Below are positions 1-11,027 of a DNA stretch of 64,000 bases, one piece after another. Position 1 is the first letter of the stretch; the number at the start of each line of letters is the position of its first letter. The DNA is taken from positions 48,794,001 through 48,858,000 of the forward strand of contig CM114271.1 of the NCBI GenBank assembly GCA_050084515.1. The letters are read 5' to 3'. The position numbers and the translations under genes were made by a program. The notes beneath the pieces were generated by a model. The model had not been told where the DNA came from, did no database searches, and was given only the letters and a program-made list of their open reading frames with translations. The stretch comes from Blasia pusilla (taxonomy: Eukaryota > Marchantiophyta > Marchantiopsida > Blasiales).

Positions 1-1946
1 TAATTATCGTAGGAACTCCATCCCTACAATCTGATCCTTAATTGCTCCACTCTTGAGCAACTCCACTAGGATTGAGAAGCCTCCTCCTCTTCAAATCCTG
101 TTACATCTGTCGCATTGCACAAATTTCTCAATTTTGAACATCTCACTTTGATTGCACCAATTCTTCTGCCCCTTGTCCTTCCGCATGGTCAGGATTCACT
201 AGCTTGCAATTTTTGCAAACTCCACAGTACCACAATTGTGCTCTACACCACAAATTGAGTCCGACTTTCTCTTCTATTCAAAACCAGTGTGCATCTCATT
301 AGGATATAAAGTTGAATACGAACTATAAACTTTGATGAAATCTCCAATCAACCTTGCGTCATCCAAACAACCATACTCATGATTCTGATACGCACTGCTG
401 TGACAACAAGAGACGGTATACACAAGGATTCCCAAAATTTGTGATCTCCTTATTGATCACTCCAAGCCCACTCTTCAAGAGAGAATCCAGGCTCAATACA
501 TGCATGTCGCAATGTATCATGGATCCCAACAAGGGTCTACAATCCTAAAGAGATGAGCTCCAAATTAGACTCATTCGAGGTATACTCCCCTGGGCGCCTC
601 CATGGGTGACCTGTACACGCAGCTCACCTCCCTCCTAGCAGGTCACTACCAACCTATAGTACACCCATACTAGCTCCCTAACAACTACACATGCGGTCCC
701 CTCATGAGACCAACTACCAACTAACTCATGACCCTATAGGTCCAAGTGGAGCCATACATGGCTGGGAAGGTCAACCTCTCCAAGGTTGCCACTCCTCATA
801 AAGGGAAGGGTGACCTACACTCCTAGATCACCTCCTAAGAGCAGGTCACATATGAACTCTCAAAATAAGGAAGTACAAGACCCCTCTAAGGTCTCGATAC
901 TATTCAGCCCTACGCCTCATCTACCATGATATTTGTCGTATTGTACAACAGTGAGCATAGCAATCCCAAGCCTTTTACCACTCCGTAACTATTTTGGATC
1001 TAGTCTCCTATTCATGCCAGTGATCAAACACACAACAAGGCCCTTTACAAACCCCTACCTGTTGTATCACATATATACTCTCAATCCATGCCAACACAAC
1101 CTTGTTGCCCGTAAATTTGATAATCATCTGCATCTGTTTCAACTTCTTCCATCCACGTGTTTACTAAACTTACAATTTTTACCTATTTGTTTCCACATTT
1201 TCATGGAATATCCATTGTTTTCTCTTTACTACACTTCCAATTTTTATCTATATGTTCCCACCTTTTTAGAACTCGCCCATTTTTTTCTCCGTTTTCAAAG
1301 TTGTTGTACTGCGCTGGTAACTCCTACATTGACTCTATGAAGGGCCGCATTCTTGTTAATTGGCATTGCTCTTGATTGAGATGGCCGCCCGTTATCTGGG
1401 GAGAGTTGAACTAGGGAGCTCTTTGGGAGGACTTTGTATCAATTTGGCCAACCTCTTGTCACCTAGTGCTCGATGGAGAGAGGTTGGTTGGATTGCAATT
1501 CATGTGGCAAATATGGACTTGAGAAGCCTGTGTTTTGTGAAGAGTACAATGAGGCTTGAGCAAAAGGTGTAGTACGCATTATGATGGGCCATACATACAC
1601 TATGCCAAAATAGGAAAATGTTACATTGATGACATTCTCATCTTATGATAACACATGTCAAATTGTGAATCTATTGCCTAATTGGAGGATGCAAATTTTT
1701 TTAGCCATTATGATAGACACATCACTAGATATCTTTCAAAAATATTTGTGATCACGTTAAATAGGGGTTATACAAAGAGGTTGGTAAGGAAAGTGAACTA
1801 TTAAATGCAAATTTGTGCATCTCATAATCCCTTACTAGTTCGATTAAATGGGATAACACATTATGTAGGCCTAATTAACATGACCGAATCTTACACTTTT
1901 CTATCCAAAGCCATACTAGGAAATAGGCTGTTGGAGAACAATTTCA
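1..1946. other. no recognisable gene; AT-rich flank 3' of the dioxygenase gene
   Basis: I see no recognisable coding sequence here. A plus-strand open frame of 135 codons (933-1340) is rich in Leu, Phe, Tyr and His and resembles no family I know; it is probably chance. The stretch 570-870 is more C-rich and has several near-identical phrases around 'aggtcac' and 'ctcacctcc', which suggests an old repeat. The dioxygenase gene on the minus strand ends at 1947, so this segment is its 3' flank. Confidence 0.4.
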
Positions 1947-4900
1947 TCACGAATAGACGTAGGTGCCGTGAAAGCCAAAAGGCACTCTTTGTGGTAGAAG
2001 AATTCGAGCAATTGGTTCTTCTTCAAATCTTTGAGCATCTATTATGATTGCCTACTCAAGCATCGGACAACACAACCACACATGAGATTTCCCCACGGCA
2101 CAACATACCTTGCATTAGAGGCAAAATGGTTGCAACCCACTAGCGCAAGTACATGCATATCAATTGATGTACATGTGAGGTTAACCATTGTTAAAAAAGA
2201 TTACCCAAGAAATTTTTTTCATTTAATGATGAAAACTAGTGTCCGGATCACAAGTATGGGAATGAAAAAAAAGTTGAATTTATTTATTTTAACTATTTTC
2301 TTATCAACTAAAAAGTTATATAATTTTCTACTCTTTTATACATATCATTTCTCAAATTATTTCGAAAATAATATGTAATTTCCCCTCCAAATTAAACTTG
2401 AAATTAAAAAATGTAATTATATTTGTACCTAATTATTAGAGATTAAATATAAAATTTAAAATAAAATATAGTTAAAATGAGGGAGACCTAAGAAATTTTC
2501 TAAAGGGATTGAATTTAAAAGAATCAAGATTCAATTTTTAGGTTAGTATAAGATAAAATCAAACATAAATTGAGAGAGGTGACAAGTTTCACATATGGCA
2601 GTCCATGGCCGATAACAATATGATATAAATCTTTTGCTAACATAGCAAAATCCAAAAGGAAAAATAGATATCGATGATGTTCACCAAAAAAATACAACCT
2701 TTTCTTTTCGCAAGAAAGTCCATTTTATCTTCATCTTATAGATCTAAGTTGAGGTCCTTCTGATTGCCACTAGTTAAGTTACATTTAACTCTAATATTGC
2801 TAGTAGGTAATAGGTATGCACATCCTATTCATAGGCTCTTACCATTAACTTACTAATGATGTATGTTTCTTCCCTCTCCACTTCTTCAAAGTTGATAGAG
2901 ATGTAATTTACTTCCCCATACATCCGAAATTCACAATTAGATTATTTCAATTGGTTTCTTTTCTTTTGAGCTACAAAAATTGTCCCTTTCAATTATTGTG
3001 CACTATTAATAAAGAATGTCCATGCCTTCCGCTCTTAAATTTTTAGCAATATTATTTCAAATTATAAATCTGTGCTATCTACTTGTTATGACAAGTGTTG
3101 ACATTTCATCTTTTGATAAATCCAAAACCCGTTTTCTCATAAACAATGTTCATATTATGTCAATAATAATTGAAATAAGAGAAGATTCTGATTATCAACA
3201 AGAACCTCAAATTGATTAGAATTCTCTTCTCAAGTAGGAAAGAGAAAATTTCATGACAAATTTTCAACATTGATTCATTTTCTGCACGATAAAATTTCAT
3301 CATAAAATTTAATAGCTTTGACGACTTTGAGGAATAACAACATTGATTCATTTTCTACATGAAAATTTGAACTTCCTATGTTTTTCTCATTATAAAATTT
3401 AGTAGATTTGAAGACTTTGAGGAATAACTAGATAATTTTCAATACTAGTTTAACATATAATATATAATAGTTCTAAATTAGCGATAATAATTTTATGCAT
3501 TTATATACGTTAAGGGAAAGCATGGATAACTCATGAGTGATCATCATAAAATGGTTGAAAGAATGTATGCAAGACTCAATTTTGGTGTGGTGTGGAGTCT
3601 TGTCCTTTTCTTTTGACAATCAATCTAGGAAGAAAGAAGTGTATATAAAAATAAAACAAAGAGAAAACAACATTTATCATGATAGAGCCATATAGACTTT
3701 ATAGAGTAATCAATAAACATGCACTAGCTTGTGAGAACATACCTCAGATTGGTGTGTCCCTTCATCATGAACATAAGCGATAATCCAACCATCATCCTCA
3801 TCTATAGCATCTTGTTTGGCCACAAACATGGGCTCACTTCCATATCGTTGTGGACCAAGCTCGTGAATTTGAGTCCTTAGGGGGCCCTACAATCAACAAA
3901 GAAAACATATCCTTATAATCACCATTTTTGCTCAATATGACTAGCATCAAGGTGAGAAAAAATAGTTAGACTTTCTTGGATGTATAGATATCCAAAATAT
4001 TTGTACACTTCTATATAAAAAAAAAAATTACAATATCACCCACAACAAATCAAAGAGGCCTATGGGACAAGTATATGGTTATAAAATCTCCTTTGATTGG
4101 TATCATTATCAATATATTTAAGGGATTGGAGGACACCTTCTTGGTTTGTCCATAACCTCAAATGTTTGACATGTCATTTCAGGAGTAAGAAAAGGATCAA
4201 AGAAGAAGAAAATCTTTAGAGAAAACACACACACAAGCATGCCAACAAGCAACCTTATTGAATAGGCCTATTAACTTCATGCAAGACACAATATCCACCC
4301 TAATATCTTTTATAATCAATCTCGGGTTGTGAAGATTGTGTATAAGGACAAATCTACGATTTATGAGATGTTTGACGTACCTTGCCGTCTTCAATGCTTG
4401 AGAAATCAACTTTGAGTATTTTTCCATAATATGGCATGCCTGTCAAAAGGAGATATATTCCAAAGCAGTAATCTTAAGATAATACAGAGATTCAGAATTC
4501 CAAGCTACCCTACCGTTAACTATAAGAAACATGTCCAATATGTGAAAAATGATAAATTAAATACATCTCTAATCAGATAATTAAAAAAATCTCAATCTAA
4601 ACAAGAAGCATGCTAATTCAAATTATTCTTTTTATCTAGTGTCACATATATTCGTATTTTGTAACATAAGGAGGCATATTCTTTTTCTTTAGTAACAACA
4701 ACTAGTTTCCATGCCCTCAAGATGGATAATGAAAACTTTGGATTCATGTCATACAATAAAAATATCAATTTCCTTTCTTGTCTTCTTATTAAATTTCCTC
4801 CCACAACCCCATATTTCCTTTGGAAATGGCCCATCCCATCACCTCAATCCGAGGAAAATATCCTCCTTCCCTTCTCTTTGAAAAAAATTCCCTTCTCCTC

Positions 4901-7900
4901 CTTTTATTTTGAGAACGAAAATTTTTGAACTCCCAATAAAAGCGATGTCAAATATCTCACCCTTCTTTGGGTAACCCCCTTACAACAACTTCCTAGTTTC
5001 ATACGTCTCCTTTCTATGGATTTCCTAACTTTATCACTCTTTTTTTTTCAAAAGTTGAGAAAATTTTCCTTTACAAATTTTCGGAGTGGATGGATGTTTT
5101 GGCTATGCTTTTGTTGAAGTCCTAGGTTAGGGTTTCCATCCTTTCCCATGGGAAGGACGTCGCGGCGACCTTCAGGGTTACTGAAGGTCGCCGCGAATTT
5201 TCCCCAAAATTATTGGGGAAAATTGGGGACAACAAAACCAAAAAACCGTAAATAAAACCCGATAACTAAGCGTTCAAACCCAACGTCATGTCTATATGAT
5301 AATTTGAGACTCCCGCGGGCATCACATTTGAGACTGTGATTTGTACCAGATTTCATACTGCGCTCGTAGTCACTGCCGAGGAGATACCCGTACCGATACT
5401 TCCTTCCTGTATAAGCTTCATTGATTCTTGGCATCTCCATGTAACTGTAGTTGTCATCATCCGTTAGGCTCCTCTCGGCCACAGTCCCTGCAGCGCGAAT
5501 TAAAGGGTAGACGTGCATTTAGTGCAGTCAGGGTACGTACTTATATACCAACCTTTGAGTAATAAACCAGTGTGGCGCTTAGAGATAGGGAGAAATTCGT
5601 GGTGAATTGTTAGTGGAATCTAAGGAATAGCGAAAAAAAAAGGCCCTAATCAGTGATTTTGTAATCTTCTGAAGAAATCACATTACCAGTTTCCATGTTG
5701 ATACGCCACTCGTGAATGTAAGTTCGGAGCAAGCCGTCTATGAGAGGATCACATCCCATCTGCGACTGCCCCTGGTCATCACACAAAGTAATTCCACGCC
5801 TGTACCAGTCTACACGGTCGAGGGTCGCATCGCAGTTGAGAAATGAGTTTCTGGATCTCAATCCAAAGATCACTATCTGTGCACACAATCATTGCCGCAC
5901 GAAATCGCACAGTTGTATGCGTCAGTGGGACCTTCAGAGATCGATTAGCAAGCTAAATGGATGCCTAATCCATCGCTTTGTAAGGCACATGGCCTGATAG
6001 TGGGAGACATTTCTGCCAGAAGAATCCTAAGTTGAGTCGATTTCAGAGCTGCAGTCACCTCGTTGGCATCCTCGTAGCTGTTGAAGAAGTGAAACGTAAA
6101 GCCCATTTCCACAGGAAACGAGCGCACGGAGTTACTACCATCACCAAAGCTGCGAGGGATGACCCATAGCCTTGCGAAGCTGTCCTCCTCGAACGCGATG
6201 AGACTGCGCAGAGCTCAAAGCCATCACCACCATGAATGGAAGGAAACATCGAGCTTGAACCGACTGGCAAGCGAAACTTGATCATTCAATGTCAGAGGAC
6301 TACAGCAGCGAACTTCAGCGATTTCACTTTAACCCGTTCAAACTGCGACGCTCTAAGGTCCACATAAAAGAGAATTGTTTCGTTCGTGCGCATTTTACTT
6401 ACCTTTTCCCTTTCTGGATATGGTTGATTTCTATCAGAAGTGGGAAGTCTGGCGCAATAATGAATCTACAAGAGGACACAAAACTGCCATGAGAATCATG
6501 CGCTGGAGTCACAAAACGGCAGTGCCGAAGAACATCAGACTAAGGAAATTGAAAGAGCGTGTTTAATGTGACTCTAGAGGGACCATCGTACTTGAAATTA
6601 CAAAGGTTGCAGTCCTGAGGTAGGCCCAATCTTTGAAAATATACGGAAAACAGAAGTCCTTAGACCAGGAAACTCACACCGATACAAACTATTACAAAAC
6701 AGAGGTATCTGTAGAGATCCATGCTAGGGCTTGCTGGCAGGTGTCAATCAACTGGCAAGCCCAATATTGCTCCAGCGATTCTCTGCGATGATTAAACTTT
6801 GTGTAGTTCTTTGGCACCAACGAGACTCGTCTGCAGCCGCTTATTACTATCTTCCACTTGACATTGCTTGAGAGAGTGCTGTTTTCTGATGCGGCGCTGT
6901 TACCTGATGATTTAAGGTGGTCGATCGAGACTTGGACTGCTATCTTCGACCACCCCACAATCTTTAACACACCAAACTTTACAGTTGAGGAGCCTCAATC
7001 GTACATCGCATATCTTGTCCTTCAGCGGGCAAACGGCGTGAAAATTGAACTAGGAGAAACGATTTCTCAAAGCGGAGGACGAAAAGAGGACTGTGACCAC
7101 CTTTCTGTTATGGCGACGTCGTGCGATAACGTTGTGCGTTCGGTGTCCAAATCGACTTGATGCACCACTCTTTCACCATCCGCTGCGCACAACATATTGT
7201 CAGAATGAGATATCCCATGCCAAATGATTCCAGCGCAGCGCGCTTGTGGTTCTCTGCTCAGTTCTAAGCGAAATTGTGAAAGACCATGAAGTTACTGCTG
7301 AAGTACCTGAGATGGTGCCCACGGAGTAGAAAGGCTTCACACTGTCATATCCTTGTATAATCATCTCGTTGGACCCAGGGTCAATCTGCGAGCAAATTTC
7401 AATCCGTAGGAACAGATTGTCAATGAGTGTTCCGTGTAAGTTTCTCAGGCTCAAATTTTGTGCTCTGGACATTCTTACGTCCTAAGCATTGCAATTGGTG
7501 CCGTTGGTTTCCGAAGGCATGTTATCTGCCTCGAGAAGTGTGTGACTGGTGCAATATCAGCATCTTTGGCATTTATACGTTGAACCTTCATATGACATAC
7601 GAACTAGGGCTCTTCGAGTCATAGATGTAATCCTGACAACCTCTTGGCGAAACTGGTACAGTAGGCATCACAACTTCTCCACCGATTCATGTGCACTACA
7701 TACACCAATTCAGACTCAGAAAAAACTTGGTCTAAGGATGTGCGAAATGAGCATTCTCGGTGCTCGCTTCGGTTAACAGCAGATGCGAGCTAGACCAACT
7801 TTGGGGTGAGCTGTGAATGAGGCCCGGTTCCAGGTTCCAAAACAGTCGTAGACACCCATAGTGCTGAGATCTGAAACATTGATTTCGTATGGCAAACCGT

Positions 7901-9403
7901 TCTCAGCAGCGGCAAACACTCGCCCCCCGTGGCAAAAGACTGACGTATTGCAGGTTTGTTTCGATAAAAATCCATGCCGCAACTGTCCACAAAAGTACCA
8001 GACGATTAGAAAGGCCACAAATGTTTGTGCTGAATGTCGTGAGGCGTCGAACGCCGAAACTATTCTCGTCATTTATTTCAGAATTTGCCATCCACTTCTG
8101 AAGAACAACCATCCGATCACGAGGCGGAAATTCGTCTTACTTGGTTGAGTAGTGGATTCATCATTGTAAGAATTGGCGTGGCTTCCATAATGGCCAATAT
8201 TGTGGGCTTCCCCGTCTTCTTTTCAATCAGGTAGCCTTCGGTTTCAACGTACTTATTTCGGTAAAATAGATCGAAGGTCTCCCCACGCTTCTCGAAGTAA
8301 GTCGCATGAAGCATCCCGTCACCTTCAAACCAGTGGTATTTCGTGATTCCCAAGGGGGACACCATAAACTTTCCGCCGAACACAGGATTTGGTCCTGCAC
8401 ATGTCAACACTTCTCTCTTAATCGCTGTAGAACCAGATTGAAATCGAAAACTTACAACCGATTCCCCGGATCAGGTACCAGAGAGCGCTTCAGTCGACTT
8501 ATAGCTCTTAGACTTAATCGGCTAATACATATAAGATTTCCGGTAGTCGTACTGTCCACAAGTAGGGAGCAAATTCATCGTAGGCAAAGATTGAAATCGA
8601 GCTCTCAAATCTGCAGAAAAATACAGAAAGCTATTCTAATACATGTCCAGTCTACATGTCGAGCTTTTCAAATCTGAAGAAGTCCGTCAGATCGTGGACG
8701 GACCTGTTCTAATGTAGGTGCCCGCTGGAAATTCCTTGGGTATGGCTCCAGAGATCGTGTGCACGCGAACTTTTGCCCCAATTTCCTCAACTGGACCGAA
8801 GTTTTCCTGCCAGTGGGAGGAGCGCTAGCCCGCAAACCTTGAGGACTGAAAGTCATGCTGTACAAAGAGCAAGAACCGGTACCTACCTAATCGACAACGA
8901 GATAGAAGGAAATAAATGAATGCTGTAGTGCAGGCATTGGGAGTCTACTTACTGAGAAGTAGACGTTGACGTATTCTTCCGACGGTTTGTATAGCGCATC
9001 AAAAAGTGCATCGAGAACAAATTGAGACAGAGTGCCAATTGCTCGCTTGATCAGTCCAGGCCGCCGATCCTTCTATACAGCCGAAACAAAGCTTAAAAGT
9101 CAATCGACATAGAAATTTCAGAGTCCTCCAGATTCAGCCAAAACATGGAGATGACACTGCATCAAATCTCAGATTGAAGGATATCAAAGTGTGCCAATAA
9201 TTACTACCACATATGAGAATTGTGAGTCGAAGTCGCTTGGATGAGAAATTGAGAGCACACATGGAGAAGAACGTCTCACACAGATAAATCTTGAGTGCTA
9301 CCTTCTGCTGAACGACTGGGGGATTCCCGTCATGATCACCCGAGAGATTATTGTCCAAAGCCTCAAGCGCTTGTGTCACTGCAAAACGTTGGCCCTCGGG
9401 CAT
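1947..9403 (-). CDS. carotenoid cleavage dioxygenase-like protein (RPE65/carotenoid oxygenase family), 14 exons
   Basis: This is a non-haem iron enzyme of the family that splits double bonds of carotenoids, apocarotenoids or stilbenes. Exons, minus strand: 9403-9302, 9072-8953, 8806-8704, 8394-8141, 7982-7800, 7385-7307, 7182-7101, 6465-6403, 6203-6059, 5876-5687, 5487-5347, 4439-4381, 3886-3743, 2051-1947. All introns are GT-AG, phases match throughout, and the total is 1770 nt, or 589 aa plus TGA. The four iron ligands are visible: His252 (FTAHPK), His301 (LSHDVAITE), His367 (FTFHFFNSYED) and His583 (PFGFHG). Other family blocks are GPNPVF, YHWFEGDGMLH, MPRINEAYTGRKYRYGY and YVHDE. Length is normal for the family. 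It does not read like CCD1 or an NCED; it may be an apocarotenoid oxygenase, a CCD7/CCD8-like enzyme or a zaxinone-synthase-like enzyme, and the substrate is unknown. The start at 9403 is the minimal choice, because an upstream exon may extend it. The last three exons lie in much more AT-rich DNA than the first eleven. Confidence 0.9.
5160..5223. repeat. two adjacent perfect hairpins in dioxygenase intron 11
   Basis: A perfect 16-bp stem (5160-5175 with 5181-5196, arm TCGCGGCGACCTTCAG, 5-nt loop) is followed at once by a second stem of 9 bp (5197-5205 with 5215-5223, arm ATTTTCCCC, 9-nt loop). Both lie in intron 11, between exons 5487-5347 and 4439-4381, where GC-balanced DNA changes to AT-rich DNA. 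This may be the end of a foldback element or a former insertion. Confidence 0.8.
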
Positions 9404-9427
9404 CCTTGGCAGATTCGTATCGCGTTC

Positions 9428-10841
9428 CTGTTTCCAACCATCCCAACACCAAATTCAACCAATCACAATGCTCACTTTAAAGCGCTGTGGCGTCAATACT
9501 TGAGCTACTCCTAGTTAATGGCCTTCCTTAACCTGTGGTTCGTTTCCGGCCCTCAGCCATTCGTAAACTTCGGCAGCCTGAGTACTACTGAATGCACCGC
9601 CATTACACCGTACCTGATAAGAGTTTCGCCTTGGAATTTTTAGTCTCGGGTTTTCATCCGTCCGAATTTCTGTCAGAATTACCCAAATCTCTCCTAAAGT
9701 TAAAGTTCAAAGATTAAGTAGTACTTCGTGTCTCATGATTTATTCACTGCTGTACATGTACTCATGATTTATTGATTGCGGATCGTTGAACACATTGATC
9801 GACCAGTTCTTAACTACAAAAAAAACGGATTTCGCGTAGTCGTACTGCGTCTGAAATCACTGCTCTCCACAAGTCCAACATCTGCGCTTGCAGGTTTAGG
9901 TCACAATAGGTGACTCATAAAAGATTGATGTCTGAATGGTACAATCTGTGAGCGCGATCCTCCTCCTGTGAACATCTGATAGTATTAAACTGGTTTTATA
10001 ACCTGGATCCATGGTCAACTCCAGTGAGGTAGGTCCAGAGTTCTCCACTTTCCACGAGCCTGAGTGCAAATTTTAAAATGATTGTTTCGGAATCCGTTTT
10101 ATGACTTTCGCTACCCCGTTGTCAGTACTCCTCGGGATCTTCCGATGACTTCAGCCTCAACTCGCTCCCGTTGCACTTAGAAGATTAATACTAAGTCTGT
10201 CAGTCGATGAGTGAGCCACGGCCAAAAGGCCCAGCCTCTCATCTTCAGACCCGAGAAATCGTCGTTTAACGCAGTAGAGGCATCTTGGCGACGTGAACTC
10301 AGAGAAATGTAATTATCTGAGCACGGTTAATGATATCCTTGATCATACCATAACTCGGGGCATCGCATCACAATCCACCAATCTACGGTGAGGTCTCCCC
10401 ATGAGAGATAATGAATAAACGCAAGCTCTTCTAGTATGCATTCCTCTGTTTTAATTTCAGAAACTTAAGTCCAGTTTCAATTTACGGGCATGACTTCTAT
10501 TCACTTATTAATTCATGACACGTCTAATATCAACTCCCAAGAATGCACTAGACGATGGCAAGCTCGGGCTTGATTCAGTGGCATCCTTCATGCTGACTTT
10601 TGTAGAGGACATGGGTCGTAGGTCGTTCCCGCTCTGGCCCGTTCTCCCTGATCACGCTCCGTCTTTGGCAGGTTACATGCTACTTCTTAATCGCAAATGT
10701 GTACAGGATCCGAACATCCAAATCCAAACCACCCGAAGATCTAGAGAGCGAAAGAAAGACAGAAAATCAATTCAAATCCATGTAGAGGCCCGGACCGTAA
10801 CGGTGGGACGGAAATCGCACCGGGGGGAACGCTCGACGCAC
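9428..10841. other. 5' region of the dioxygenase gene, no separate gene seen
   Basis: GC-balanced DNA upstream of the first certain dioxygenase exon. It is either promoter/5' UTR or, if the candidate upstream exon is real, a first intron of about 1.4 kb. A 109-codon plus-strand frame (10515-10844) has no recognisable domain. Confidence 0.4.
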
Positions 10842-11027
10842 TAATTGCTTCGACAGTCTGGGACCATTTCTCAGCCGCGTCGTTGCAAATGAAGTTGCGT
10901 AGTTCACGTGCCCTTCGAACTCGGCGTTTGGCAACACGGATGATTCAAGCGCCGGACATGACAGGCGAAATCCTTGGCACACACCAGTCCTGCACAAAAT
11001 CGCATTAGCTCCTATCACTGCGTCCAT
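10842..11027 (-). other. candidate 5' exon of the dioxygenase gene (possible plastid transit peptide)
   Basis: A minus-strand open frame starts with ATG at 11027 and could end at a GTGCGT donor after codon 62 (10842). A good acceptor (AAACAG) precedes 9427, in phase with the first resolved dioxygenase exon, which would then run 9427-9302. The joined product would be about 659 aa. The 62 residues are rich in Ser, Arg, Thr and Ala and poor in acidic residues at the start (MDAVIGANAILCRTG), as expected for a chloroplast transit peptide. This rests on open frame, phase and composition only; there is no homology evidence. Confidence 0.35.

Noticed and set aside
933-1340. 135-codon open frame as a gene
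   Set aside because: Composition is dominated by Leu, Phe, Tyr and His, with no motif; overlapping frames and AT-rich surroundings point to chance.
5210-9403. Dioxygenase as a truncated pseudogene ending at the 5.2-kb hairpin
   Set aside because: Exons for the missing C-terminus were found at 4439-4381, 3886-3743 and 2051-1947, with correct splice sites and phases and the fourth iron-binding histidine.
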